DNA from: Martinezella tropici
GTDB taxonomy: Bacteria > Pseudomonadota > Alphaproteobacteria > Rhizobiales > Rhizobiaceae
Length of the DNA: 64,000 nucleotides
Assembly: GCF_008370325.1 (NCBI RefSeq)
Contig: NZ_VNIP01000006.1
Location: forward strand, 62,001-126,000
Direction: 5' to 3'
The notes beneath the pieces were generated by a model. It ran no database searches. It saw nothing but the letters and a program-made list of their open reading frames with translations, and was not told where the DNA came from. Shown here piece by piece: positions 25,837 to 34,274 of this stretch. Numbering within the stretch: the first letter of the stretch is position 1; every line of letters starts with the position of its first letter. A program made the translations under genes and the position numbers.

Positions 25837-26475
25837 ATGGGCGAGAAAACCGAAAAGCTTCTTTCCATTCTGAAACTGCAGCCCGTCGTTCCGGTGCTGA
25901 TCGTCGATGATGCGAAATCGGCCGTGCCGCTCGCGCGGGCGCTCGTTGCCGGCGGTCTGAAGGCCATCGAGATCACGCTGCGCACGGCTGGCGCGCTCGA
26001 TGCCATCAAGGCGGTCGCCGAAGAGGTGGAAGGGGCCGAAGTCGGCGCTGGTACGATCCTCAATGTCAGCCAGTGGGATGCAGCCGTCGAAGCCGGTTCC
26101 AAGTTCATCGTGAGCCCCGGCACGACCCAGGAACTGCTGGACGCCGCGCGCTCCTCACATGTGCCGCTGCTGCCGGGTGCTGCGACCGCAAGCGAAGTCA
26201 TGGCGCTGCGGGAGGAGGGCTATACGGTGCTCAAGTTCTTCCCGGCCGAGCAGGCCGGCGGCGCGTCCTATCTCAAGGCTCTGTCTTCGCCGCTCGCCGG
26301 TACGGTGTTCTGCCCGACCGGCGGTATCTCGCTGAAGAATGCTCATGATTATCTGTCGCTGCCGAACGTGATCTGCGTCGGCGGCTCCTGGGTGGCGCCG
26401 AAGGAGCTGGTTGCCGCCGGCGACTGGGCCGGTATCACCAAGCTTGCCGCCGAGGCCGCAGCCCTCAAGGGTTAA
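25837..26475 (+). CDS. eda: 2-keto-3-deoxy-6-phosphogluconate aldolase
   Basis: This 212-residue class I aldolase of the Entner-Doudoroff pathway cleaves KDPG to pyruvate and glyceraldehyde 3-phosphate. It shows the catalytic Glu in IEITLRTAGAL, GAGTILN, the pyruvate-site FIVSPGTTQELLD, and the Schiff-base Lys in VLKFFPAEQAGG. The length is normal. The ATG is preceded by GGAGCG. It stands alone and ends at a good terminator, and it is the main lower glycolytic route in rhizobia. It may also serve the 4-hydroxy-2-oxoglutarate reaction. Confidence 0.95.
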   Translation: MGEKTEKLLSILKLQPVVPVLIVDDAKSAVPLARALVAGGLKAIEITLRTAGALDAIKAVAEEVEGAEVGAGTILNVSQWDAAVEAGSKFIVSPGTTQELLDAARSSHVPLLPGAATASEVMALREEGYTVLKFFPAEQAGGASYLKALSSPLAGTVFCPTGGISLKNAHDYLSLPNVICVGGSWVAPKELVAAGDWAGITKLAAEAAALKG

Positions 26476-26496
26476 GACATCCCTCTGTCCAATTTC

Positions 26497-26528
26497 AAAG
26501 GCGCGTGGAGCTTTCTGCGCGCCTTTTT
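26497..26528 (+). terminator. Rho-independent terminator of eda
   Basis: A 9-bp stem (AAAGGCGCG / CGCGCCTTT) is followed by TT within a run of five T residues. Confidence 0.85.
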
Positions 26529-26603
26529 GCATGATGTGGATTGGTATTTGCGGTTGCGCTTCCTATCTCCCCTTCACCATCACAAGGACGGAGGACCATC
26601 CAT

Positions 26604-27317
26604 ATGATCGACGCCCGCAAGCTTCTTGACCAGTTCCTGGGATCGCAGGTCCCTGGAATGCAAGGAACGGTGAAAGACAGGGCAACGCAGGCCATCAATC
26701 TCGCCAGGGATAATCCGATGGCGACAAGCGCTATCGCCGGCGTGCTGCTCGGGACGAAAACCGGGCGTCAGGTTGCCGGCAATGCGTTGGCGCTCGGCGG
26801 CCTCGCCGCTATCGCCGGACTTGGCTATCAAGCCTACAAGAATTATCGTGATGGCAATCAGCCTCAGCCGACATCCCAATCGACCCAGCAGGCCGAGCCG
26901 CAATTCCTGCCGCCGCCGTCAGATTCCGGTTTCAGCACAGCGCCGGCCGTCGCCAGCAATGATTTTACGCTTTCGCTCGTGCGGGCCATGATCGCTGCTG
27001 CGCGCGCCGATGGCCATATCGACGATGTGGAGCGTCAGCGTATTCTCGGCAAAGTGCAGGAGGCGGGCGTCGGGTCCGAGGCGGAAGCCTTCTTCCAGCG
27101 CGAGCTTGCCAATCCCGTCGATCTTGATGCCATCGTTGCTTCGGCAAAGACCGAGGAGCAGCGGGTGCAGGTCTATACCGCGTCGCGGCTGGCGATCGAG
27201 CCTGATTCCCGGGCTGAGCGCGGCTATCTCGATCTGCTGGCCGGCAGGCTCGGTTTGGCCGATGCCCTGGTCGACCATATCGAGGCGACGGTTGCGGGCG
27301 CCAAAGTCCAGCTCTGA
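26604..27317 (+). CDS. DUF533 (YebE/TerB-like) family protein
   Basis: This 237-residue protein starts at the ATG at 26604 after GGAGGA. It has one hydrophobic, Gly/Ala-rich segment around residues 36-70 and a Gln/Pro-rich linker. The C-terminal alpha-helical TerB-like domain (about 115-235) carries LVRAMIAAARADGHIDDVER, an acidic metal-binding-like helix pair. E. coli YebE is the best-known relative and is an envelope-stress protein of unknown role. The function here is unknown. Confidence 0.85.
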   Translation: MIDARKLLDQFLGSQVPGMQGTVKDRATQAINLARDNPMATSAIAGVLLGTKTGRQVAGNALALGGLAAIAGLGYQAYKNYRDGNQPQPTSQSTQQAEPQFLPPPSDSGFSTAPAVASNDFTLSLVRAMIAAARADGHIDDVERQRILGKVQEAGVGSEAEAFFQRELANPVDLDAIVASAKTEEQRVQVYTASRLAIEPDSRAERGYLDLLAGRLGLADALVDHIEATVAGAKVQL

Positions 27318-27398
27318 CGGATAGCGCCGATTGCCTTTCGGCAGCGGCTGGCCTAAGCCTTCGCCGAAACATTTCATGGCGTGCTAGGGATCGGCGAT

Positions 27399-27614
27399 TT
27401 GACGGACAAAAAAAGCAACACCCGCTCGGCGGCGATCGCCGCCGGCATTATTTTGGTGGTGGCGACGGTCGCGCTTTACCTGATGCCGAATGTCATCGTC
27501 CGGCTCGGTTCGATCTCGCCATGGCTCGGCACTGGCTTCGGCGTATTGGTCATCCTGGCCTTCTTCCTGGTGTTCTGGCTGAGAGCCCGCTACCAGCGGC
27601 GCAGGGACTCCTAG
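27399..27614 (+). CDS. Small two-helix membrane protein
   Basis: This protein of about 71 residues has two transmembrane segments (AAGIILVVATVALYLM and LGTGFGVLVILAFFLVFWL), a basic N-terminus and an Arg-rich C-terminus. The start is uncertain: a TTG at 27399 has GGGA 9 bases upstream, whereas a GTG at 27381 would add six residues but lacks a ribosome binding site. The stop falls at the edge of a palindromic repeat. No family was recognised. Confidence 0.55.
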   Translation: MTDKKSNTRSAAIAAGIILVVATVALYLMPNVIVRLGSISPWLGTGFGVLVILAFFLVFWLRARYQRRRDS

Positions 27615-27719
27615 AGCCTTTCCGCTTTTCTCCGAATCGCGAAAACGCTCTATCGTTTTGTTGTTACGCAATTCCGGACGGAAAACCGCTTCGCACTTTT
27701 CCGGGAATTGCTCTAGCGG
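27613..27719. repeat. Rhizobial palindromic repeat, family P, copy 1
   Basis: This intergenic element contains the stem GCAATTCC / GGAATTGC (27668-27711) with an inner GGAAAA / TTTTCC pair, plus a smaller inverted repeat at its left. The right part, 27648-27719, is closely similar to 37286-37359 in the same orientation. Confidence 0.75.
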
Positions 27720-27722
27720 CCG

Positions 27723-28832
27723 TCAGTTCTGCAGCGAGGCGCCGAGTAGAATGACGCCGGTGCCGATGACCAGCAGCGCGCCGAGAATTTCGATGCCATT
27801 GCCAACCCAGGCCGAAAGCCTCGATCCCTTGCCGGTGAAACGGACTGCGGTGCCTTTTGCGAAGACGGCGATGATGGCAAGCAGCGAGACGGTCAGCGCC
27901 GTGCCGATGGACATGGCCAGCACGGACAGAAGCCCGCCGAGATAGAGCCCGTTCAGCATCGAAAAAGTCATGACCAGCAGTGCGCCAGAGCACGGGCGCA
28001 GCCCGACGGCGATGATGGCCGACCAGGCTTCGCGGACACTGAATTTCTCGTTCGACAGCATCTTCGGATCGGGAAGGTGGGCGTGCCCGCATGCCTCGCA
28101 ATAACCGCCATCGCCTGTTGCATGTGCGGGATCATAGCAGTGATAGCCGCCGGGCGCCGGCATCGTTGCGCGGGCGCGTGCAAAACTTCTTGAATCCGTG
28201 CCCGTTGCCGCTCCTTCGAACAGAGAGAGGCCGATCGGGCCGGCCGATGTCGCGAGCTGCATTTCCTGGCGCTGCGCCCGGCTCTGCAGCATCGCCCGCA
28301 GCTTGCGGAACAGCAGCCAGCTGCCGAACAGGATGACCATGACGAAGCTGGTGATTTCCATGGCGTTGGTCGCCATCGTCATGGTGATGCCCGAGCCGCG
28401 CAGGACGAAATAGGCAGCGCCCACGACAAGGACGGCGACAAGGCCCTGGATGAGCGCGGAAACGAACGAGATACCGATGCCGCGTTTCAGCTCGATTTCG
28501 TTGGCGACCATGTAGGAGGAAATGACAGCCTTGCCGTGGCCCGGGCCGGCGGCATGAAAGATGCCATAAGCGAAGGAAAGGCCGATCAGCGTCCAGAGTT
28601 GCCAGGGGTCCTGGCGCATGGCTTCGATCGACTTGGTGAGCGCGCGGTAGAAAGCCTGCTGCTCGTAGTTCACATAGAGAAAGATCGGCGCAAGCGGGCC
28701 GCCGATCGGCTGGAAGCTCGGTTCCGCCGTGCCGATGCCGAGCGGCGAGCCTGCGGCATGTGCCAGACCGGCGGCCGCCAAAAGGGCGAGTACTGCGGCC
28801 GGAGCGAGCTTCCTTAGTCTCGAAATCAGCAT
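27723..28832 (-). CDS. NicO-type nickel/cobalt transporter (RcnA-like)
   Basis: This 369-residue membrane protein of the NicO/RcnA family has about six helices, a signal-like N-terminus, and the family signatures YGIFHAAGPGHGKAVISSY (about residues 90-108) and GLRPCSGALLVM near 280. A cytoplasmic His/Cys segment (CYDPAHATGDGGYCEACGHAH) may bind metal. Its start overlaps the end of the DUF1007 gene by 7 bases. This pair is common in alphaproteobacteria and is assigned to nickel or cobalt movement. The direction of transport is not shown by the sequence. Confidence 0.88.
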   Translation of the reverse strand: MLISRLRKLAPAAVLALLAAAGLAHAAGSPLGIGTAEPSFQPIGGPLAPIFLYVNYEQQAFYRALTKSIEAMRQDPWQLWTLIGLSFAYGIFHAAGPGHGKAVISSYMVANEIELKRGIGISFVSALIQGLVAVLVVGAAYFVLRGSGITMTMATNAMEITSFVMVILFGSWLLFRKLRAMLQSRAQRQEMQLATSAGPIGLSLFEGAATGTDSRSFARARATMPAPGGYHCYDPAHATGDGGYCEACGHAHLPDPKMLSNEKFSVREAWSAIIAVGLRPCSGALLVMTFSMLNGLYLGGLLSVLAMSIGTALTVSLLAIIAVFAKGTAVRFTGKGSRLSAWVGNGIEILGALLVIGTGVILLGASLQN

Positions 28833-29509
28833 TCGACGTCTATCCGCGTTGCGAAGAGTTTCGACATGGTCGTTCCCGTCGGATCGTTGAAGAAGGCATC
28901 CGTCAATGTCGATCTGTTTTCGGCGATAACCTCGTCCGGATTGGGGCGAACGACCTTCTGCGTGCAGCTCTTGAAGGCATTGCCCTCCGTCACCAACTCG
29001 TTGTCGCTCGGGAAATCGATGGAGGTATAGAGCGTCGAATCGTAAATGCCGAAGCTCAGCTTGTTGCCCTTGGCGAGCGGCATCGGCTCGGAGGGCTTGA
29101 CGGCGAAGAACATCAAGAGCTGGCCGTCGCGATAATCGACATTGATGACGTCGGGCTTGGCCACCTTGATCGTTTTGCCGTTCAGCGTCAGGTTCGTGTA
29201 GTAATCGTAGTCGGCAAGCGACTCGCGCACCGTCTTGCCGACCTCCTTCAGCTCGTCCGGGTCGAGCTTCAGATTGGTGTTCTTGTCGAAATCCATCAAT
29301 ACGGAAGAGGAGAAGACCTCGTCGAAGCGCCAGACGTTGCGCAGCTCCTGCACATTGCCGTCTGCGCCTGCCAGTACTTCCAGGCGGGCTTCGACGAAAA
29401 TATGCGGATGCGCGGATGCTGCGGCCGGCACGAGAAGCAGGCCGCCGGTTAGGGCAAGAGCATAGGCGGTCGTGGATTTTCTCATGCGTCCGATAGGTTT
29501 CGTGAGCAT
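28826..29509 (-). CDS. DUF1007 family periplasmic protein
   Basis: This protein of about 227 residues has a signal peptide (cut after ASA) directly followed by HPHIFVEARLEVL. The His-rich mature N-terminus, beginning HPHIFV, is the hallmark of DUF1007. The start at 29509 is preferred, and 29485 is also possible; the open frame runs further upstream without support. It is translationally coupled to the NicO transporter and is inferred to be its periplasmic metal-binding partner. Confidence 0.87.
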   Translation of the reverse strand: MLTKPIGRMRKSTTAYALALTGGLLLVPAAASAHPHIFVEARLEVLAGADGNVQELRNVWRFDEVFSSSVLMDFDKNTNLKLDPDELKEVGKTVRESLADYDYYTNLTLNGKTIKVAKPDVINVDYRDGQLLMFFAVKPSEPMPLAKGNKLSFGIYDSTLYTSIDFPSDNELVTEGNAFKSCTQKVVRPNPDEVIAENRSTLTDAFFNDPTGTTMSKLFATRIDVEC

Positions 29510-29576
29510 TGATTCGCTTCGTTTTCTGGTCAGGAAATGAGACGGAATTGGGACCGGCCCTTGCGTCCAGCGTCGT

Positions 29577-30470
29577 TCAGCCGTTCTTGCGGAACCAGTT
29601 GTGCAGATAGTCCACAAAGATGCGCACTTTGGCCGGGAGATAGCGCCGGTGCGGATAGACCGCATAGATGCCGCGGTCGGTGGGGAGATAGTCGTTGAAC
29701 AAGGTCAGCAGCCGCCCGCTCTCGATCGCCTTGCGGCCGATGAAATCCGGGACGGCGGCAACGCCGAGATCGGAAAGTGCTGCACGCAGCGTCGCATGCG
29801 GGCTGTTGACCTCGAGCGTTCCGTTGATCGCGACGTTGAAATTGGTGCTGTCGGCATCGACGAAGCGGATGTTGCCCTGCGAGCGGGTGTTGGTATCGAT
29901 GATGAAAGGCACGCGGGCAAGATCGGTCGGATGCACCAGCGTTGGATAGCGATCGAGGAATGCCGGGGTCGCGCAGAGATGGATGCGGAAGTCGGAGATC
30001 TTGCGGGCGATCATGCCGGAATCCTCGAGCTTGGTGATGCGCACGGCGACATCGAATCCTTCCTCGATCAGATCGACGAAACGGTCGTCGGCGGAGATTT
30101 CCAGCGCGAGATCGGGGTTCTCCTTGGCGAAATCGATCAACGACTGTCCGACATCGGCATCGACGAAGGTGCGCGGCACGGAAACGCGCAGCCGACCTTT
30201 GAGCTGCTGATTGTTCTCGCGCACGAGGTCGGCAAGATTGTCGATCTCCTTCAATATGTCGGAAGCGGTGCGATAATAGGTATGGCCAGCCTCCGTCATG
30301 GAGAACTGGCGTGTCGTGCGGTTGAGCAGCAGCGCGCCGAGCTCGTCTTCAAGCTCGCGGACATATTTCGACAGCAGCGCCTTGGATCGTCCCGTCTTGC
30401 GCGCGGCGGCCGAAAATCCTTCCGCTTCGACCACGTCGATAAAGGCGCGAATCCGGGTCAAAGTGTCCAT
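29577..30470 (-). CDS. LysR family transcriptional regulator
   Basis: This 297-residue protein has the N-terminal LysR helix-turn-helix (MDTLTRIRAFIDVVEAEGFS, then AAARKTGRSKALLSKYVREL) and a LysR substrate-binding domain after residue 90. The ATG at 30470 is preceded by GGGAGGC, which decides it over an upstream start. It is transcribed toward the DUF1007/NicO genes, but the target is unknown. A perfect inverted repeat with 9-bp arms at 30502-30528 upstream is the likely binding site. Confidence 0.92.
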   Translation of the reverse strand: MDTLTRIRAFIDVVEAEGFSAAARKTGRSKALLSKYVRELEDELGALLLNRTTRQFSMTEAGHTYYRTASDILKEIDNLADLVRENNQQLKGRLRVSVPRTFVDADVGQSLIDFAKENPDLALEISADDRFVDLIEEGFDVAVRITKLEDSGMIARKISDFRIHLCATPAFLDRYPTLVHPTDLARVPFIIDTNTRSQGNIRFVDADSTNFNVAINGTLEVNSPHATLRAALSDLGVAAVPDFIGRKAIESGRLLTLFNDYLPTDRGIYAVYPHRRYLPAKVRIFVDYLHNWFRKNG

Positions 30471-30501
30471 GGCGAAGCCTCCCGTTAACTGTTTCTGGAT
30501 G

Positions 30502-30528
30502 TTGAACAAAACGTGCTGATTTGTTCAA
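30502..30528. promoter_or_regulatory. Candidate LysR operator
   Basis: TTGAACAAA and TTTGTTCAA form a perfect inverted repeat separated by 9 bases. It lies 32 bases before the lysR start and fits the LysR T-N11-A type of interrupted dyad in a longer form. Confidence 0.65.
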
Positions 30529-30599
30529 TTATTTTTTTAGGGCATGGCTGAAAAATTTTCTTGATTATTACGGCGAATATTCCTATTTCCCGATCAGCC

Positions 30600-30990
30600 C
30601 AAAGTCGCACGTGCCCGTGGGTGTCCGCCGATCCTCGATGTGGTGAGAAAATCGGTAAGGTACCTGGAACTAACCCCTCCAGTCGCTATTTCGGCCAACC
30701 GAAAAATGCGAGGACATCTGAAGCAACGACGGTGCGGGCCTTTTTGTTCTCTCCCGGCTTTCCATCAGCTGGGGATACTGAAGAGGCACACCTTCATTGC
30801 CGGAAGTGCGGTTGGGATATTCCCTCCAATCCATGGCAGACAAAGCGAATTAGCGCCGCTTGCGGCACTCGTTCATTATCCGCGCTTCGCGCATTTGCAC
30901 GGTACCGGGGTCTCCACCGGCTGGTTCCTGAGCGAATGAGCGTCGCCCTTTGTCCTCTGGGTTTTCCCGGAGCCTTTGGAATTTGAAAGG
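30600..30990 (+). ncRNA. Candidate speF-type structured leader of the decarboxylase gene
   Basis: Nearly 400 bases without a gene precede the decarboxylase. Visible structure includes CACG-TGCC-CGTG near 30608, a 6-bp hairpin TTTCGG-CCAA-CCGAAA at 30689-30704, GCGC-TTC-GCGC near 30880 and a GC-rich fold at 30900-30925. The speF RNA motif (Rfam family speF) is known upstream of alphaproteobacterial ornithine decarboxylase genes. This leader has the right place and size, but the match to the consensus is from memory and unverified. Confidence 0.5.
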
Positions 30991-30998
30991 GAATTGAC

Positions 30999-32132
30999 AT
31001 GACCACGCAACGTATTCGCGATTTCCTCGCTACCCGACGTCCGGACGGTCCTTGCCTGGTGGTCGATCTCGATGTCGTCCGCGACAATTTTCACGCCTTC
31101 CGTCATGCCATGCCGGACAGCGCCATCTATTATGCCGTCAAGGCCAATCCGGCTCCGGAAGTGCTGCGCCTGCTCGCAAGCCTCGGCTCCAATTTCGATT
31201 GCGCGTCCGTCGCCGAAATCGAAATGGCGCTCGATGCCGGTGCGACCGCGGCTCGCATTTCCTTCGGCAACACCATCAAGAAGGAGCGCGATATCGCCCG
31301 TGCGCATGCACTCGGCATCAGCCTCTTCGCCGTCGACAGCCACGAGGAAGTCGAGAAGATTTCGCGTGCAGCCCCCGGCGCTCGCGTGTTTTGCCGCGTC
31401 TTGACGGATGGCGAAGGTGCGGAATGGCCGCTGTCGCGCAAGTTCGGCTGCGTGCCGCAGATGGCCGTCGACGTTCTCGTCTACGCCCATCAGCTGGGTC
31501 TGGAATCCTACGGCGTGTCTTTCCACGTCGGCTCGCAGATGACCAAGGTCGATGCCTGGGACGATGCTCTTGCCGATGCCAAGCGCGTCTTCGTTTCGCT
31601 CGCCAAGCAGGGCATCCACCTGCAGATGGTCAACATGGGTGGCGGTTTCCCGACCAAGTATCTGCGCGACGTTCCGTCGGCCGAAGCCTATGGCAAGGCG
31701 ATCTTTGCGTCTCTGCGCGCCCATTTTGGCAACCAGATCCCGCACACGATCATCGAGCCGGGCCGCGGCATGGTCGGCAATGCCGGCGTGATCAAGGCTG
31801 AAGTCGTCCTGATTTCCAAGAAGTCCGACAATGACGCCGCTCGCTGGGTTTTTCTCGACATCGGCAAGTTCGGCGGCCTCGCCGAAACCATGGACGAGGC
31901 GATCCGCTACCCGATCCGCACGGAGCGCGACGGCGACGAGATGGAAGCCTGCGTTATCGCCGGTCCGACCTGCGATTCCGCTGACGTGCTCTATGAGAAG
32001 AACCTCTACCCGCTGCCGGTGACGCTCACCATTGGCGACGAGGTCCTGATCGAAGGCACCGGCGCGTATACCACGACCTACTCGGCTGTTGCCTTCAACG
32101 GGTTCGATCCTCTGAAGGCTTATATTATCTGA
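30999..32132 (+). CDS. Ornithine/lysine decarboxylase (PLP, alanine-racemase fold)
   Basis: This 377-residue fold-type III decarboxylase makes putrescine or cadaverine. The PLP lysine is K48 in YYAVKANP. Other hallmarks are NMGGGFPTKY, EPGRGMVGNAG and the active-site Cys in AGPTCDSADVLYEK near the C-terminus. The length and motif set match the eukaryotic-like ODC/LODC of alphaproteobacteria, not arginine or diaminopimelate enzymes. The ATG follows AAAGGGA. A long structured leader suggests polyamine control. A GNAT gene lies 94 bases downstream. Confidence 0.93.
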   Translation: MTTQRIRDFLATRRPDGPCLVVDLDVVRDNFHAFRHAMPDSAIYYAVKANPAPEVLRLLASLGSNFDCASVAEIEMALDAGATAARISFGNTIKKERDIARAHALGISLFAVDSHEEVEKISRAAPGARVFCRVLTDGEGAEWPLSRKFGCVPQMAVDVLVYAHQLGLESYGVSFHVGSQMTKVDAWDDALADAKRVFVSLAKQGIHLQMVNMGGGFPTKYLRDVPSAEAYGKAIFASLRAHFGNQIPHTIIEPGRGMVGNAGVIKAEVVLISKKSDNDAARWVFLDIGKFGGLAETMDEAIRYPIRTERDGDEMEACVIAGPTCDSADVLYEKNLYPLPVTLTIGDEVLIEGTGAYTTTYSAVAFNGFDPLKAYII

Positions 32133-32142
32133 GTCCGATATC

Positions 32143-32169
32143 GCCGCCCCCGTAGCCAACCGGGGCGGC
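32143..32169. other. GC-rich hairpin after the decarboxylase gene
   Basis: An 8-bp stem (GCCGCCCC / GGGGCGGC) lies 11 bases after the stop. It has no T-tract, so it may be an attenuator or mRNA 3' stabiliser and not a classic terminator. The GNAT gene follows. Confidence 0.55.
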
Positions 32170-32226
32170 ACCCTCACAATAGTTCGTCACCACCGCTGAT
32201 AACGGTATTGGGTACGGGAGGCCGAG

Positions 32227-32817
32227 ATGGCCGCTGTTCTTGATTCTGTCCGCGCATTCTTTGCGCCGTCCACTTTCACCCTCGACCTGGAAAACGCAGG
32301 CGATGTCGTCGCGCGCGAAAACCTGCTGGATCGCGCCATGGGCGCAGATCGCCGCAAGAAGTCATCCGAAAAGCTGCGCCACGGCCGTGTTCCGGCCGAA
32401 GGTCTGGCGCTGGTCGCGCGCGATCGTGCCGGCCATGTCATCGGCACGGTCCGCCTGTGGAACGTCGAAGCCGGTGTCGATCGCGAGACGCGTCCGGTCG
32501 ATGCGTTGCTGCTCGGCCCGCTGGCGATCGATCCTGCCTATGAAGGCAAGGGCATTGGTTCGGCACTGATGCGTGCCGCCATCATGGAAGCCAAGAAACG
32601 CGGGCATGGCGCCATCCTGCTCGTCGGCGATGCGCCCTACTACGAGCGTTTCGGCTTCTTTGCCGTGAAGACCCGCCATCTTGTCATGCCGGGTCCGTTC
32701 CAGCGCGATCGTTTCCTGGCTCTCGAGCTCAAGGAAGGCTGGCTTGACAGCGCCGCCGGCATGATCGTTGCCAGCGGCCGCAAGCTCGCACAGCCGCCGG
32801 TCGCCAAGGCTGCGTAA
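32227..32817 (+). CDS. GNAT family N-acetyltransferase
   Basis: This 196-residue acetyltransferase has the acetyl-CoA-binding motif A in LLLGPLAIDPAYEGKGIGSALMRA (Arg/Gln-x-x-Gly-x-Gly/Ala form) and YYERFGFFAV near 135. The N-terminus is typical of YhbS-like proteins. GGGAGG precedes the ATG. It sits just downstream of the decarboxylase, so acetylation of a polyamine or diamine is possible, but the family does not fix the substrate. A terminator follows. Confidence 0.87.
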   Translation: MAAVLDSVRAFFAPSTFTLDLENAGDVVARENLLDRAMGADRRKKSSEKLRHGRVPAEGLALVARDRAGHVIGTVRLWNVEAGVDRETRPVDALLLGPLAIDPAYEGKGIGSALMRAAIMEAKKRGHGAILLVGDAPYYERFGFFAVKTRHLVMPGPFQRDRFLALELKEGWLDSAAGMIVASGRKLAQPPVAKAA

Positions 32818-32846
32818 AACGCACGAACAGCTTTGAGATTCTGCTA

Positions 32847-32877
32847 CGCCTTCGCCCGCCTGAGCGAAGGCGTTTTT
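32847..32877. terminator. Bidirectional terminator
   Basis: The 9-bp stem CGCCTTCGC / GCGAAGGCG has an 8-base loop and is followed by five T residues. The stop codon of the convergent peroxidase gene lies in the T-tract. Confidence 0.9.
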
Positions 32878-34255
32878 ATTTGGCAGCCTTCATGCCATCC
32901 GTTGCCGGCTCGTAGCCATCCGTCAGCGTTTTCAGGAAGGCGACGACATCGGCGATCTCGGCATCGTTCAGGGCAGGGGTGTCGCCGGGCTTGCGGTTCA
33001 TCGGTGCGTCGATGACGTCGATATTGGCTTGGTACTGGGCTGGCAGGTCATCATATTTCAGGACCTTACCACTCGCATCCTTCGGATAGATTTCGTCCGG
33101 ATTGGTGTCGCGTTTGACGTAGAATCGGGTCACATCCTCGAGCGTGCGGTAGATGCCATTGTGGAAGAAGACATGGCGGGTGGCGACGTTGCGCAGGGTC
33201 GGTGTCTTGAAGAGCCCGCAATTCTGTTGCTGGGCCGAATATGTATCGTTGCGCAGCGGGCCGCAAATGCCGGTGTCATAATAGCGCGCATCGGCATTGG
33301 CCGGAATGGCCGGATTGCGCGGCGCCCCGAGCGCCTCGAATTCGAAATCGGTAAAGTTTGGCATCTGCCCGTCGCCCGTCATCTTATCCAGATGGCAGGA
33401 GGCGCAATTGCCCTTGTTCGCATCGTCGAACAGCTTCAATCCCCGCGTTTCCGCATCCGTCAGCACTGCCTTGCCGCGCAGGTAATAATCATACTTGCTC
33501 GTATAGGGATGGAAGGAAGGCTCTTCGATCTGATAGCGGGCGAGCGCGAAGCCGATCTCCGAAATCGTCATGTCCTGATCGTTGAGGACATTGTCGCCGA
33601 AGAGCGCCGAAATGTCCTTGCCGTATCCCTTTTTCAACTTGGCATAGACGGTGGCGGCATCGGCATTTGCCATCTCGAAGGGCGAGATCATCGGCTGCAG
33701 CGCCTGTTCTTCGAGTGAATCGACGCGCCCGTCCCAGAACATGCCGCCTTGCGGCACGAGGTTCGCGGCCGCTGCATCGGCCTTGATCACGGCCTGGGCC
33801 GTCAGCGGACCGGTGACGGCTGCGGGAGCATTGGCCAGAGCTACGCCCGATGCTTCGGTCATCGGCGAGGCTTCCGCTGCCTCATCGGCGGCGCTCTCTT
33901 CTCCGATCGAGAAGGAAGGCGTCGACATCTTGTAGGCGAGGCTGGGTACCGTGCGGATGCCAGGTTGATCGAGATGCGCGCCTCCAAGCTGGACCGTAAG
34001 GTCGTTGGCGGGCGCGTAGTGGTTGGCGGGATCATGGCAGGTCGCGCATGACATCTGGCCGCCGCCCGAGAGCGACGGATCGAAGAACAGCTTCTTGCCG
34101 AGTTGGGCAACCGCACTCAGTGGCGCCTGGTCATCATAGCCGCCGGTTGCCGAAGCACTGGCCGCCGGTTCGTTTGCCATGCCGATAGCCGCACCCGCAA
34201 GCGAAAGGCCCGCGAGTGCGAGGAGCGGCAGGAGACGGCGGTTGATCGAGGGCAT
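32876..34255 (-). CDS. Di-haem cytochrome c peroxidase family protein
   Basis: This 459-residue exported protein has two c-type haem motifs: CATCH at residues 70-74 and CASCH at about 280-284. A signal peptide ends near residue 27. It fits the CCP/MauG family but is longer than typical CCP (about 330-350 residues), with an Ala/Glu-rich insert at about 120-150. CCP enzymes reduce hydrogen peroxide with electrons from cytochrome c in the periplasm; MauG relatives oxidise proteins. It lies 19 bases downstream of a phosphoesterase gene and is likely co-transcribed. Confidence 0.9.
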   Translation of the reverse strand: MPSINRRLLPLLALAGLSLAGAAIGMANEPAASASATGGYDDQAPLSAVAQLGKKLFFDPSLSGGGQMSCATCHDPANHYAPANDLTVQLGGAHLDQPGIRTVPSLAYKMSTPSFSIGEESAADEAAEASPMTEASGVALANAPAAVTGPLTAQAVIKADAAAANLVPQGGMFWDGRVDSLEEQALQPMISPFEMANADAATVYAKLKKGYGKDISALFGDNVLNDQDMTISEIGFALARYQIEEPSFHPYTSKYDYYLRGKAVLTDAETRGLKLFDDANKGNCASCHLDKMTGDGQMPNFTDFEFEALGAPRNPAIPANADARYYDTGICGPLRNDTYSAQQQNCGLFKTPTLRNVATRHVFFHNGIYRTLEDVTRFYVKRDTNPDEIYPKDASGKVLKYDDLPAQYQANIDVIDAPMNRKPGDTPALNDAEIADVVAFLKTLTDGYEPATDGMKAAK

Positions 34256-34274
34256 TTCCGTCTCCCCTGTAATT

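Noticed and set aside
27521..27754. An open frame ending in AIPDGKPLRTFPGIAL, also seen near 37300
   Set aside because: It is the translated core of the palindromic repeat, present in both copies by DNA similarity and not a conserved protein.
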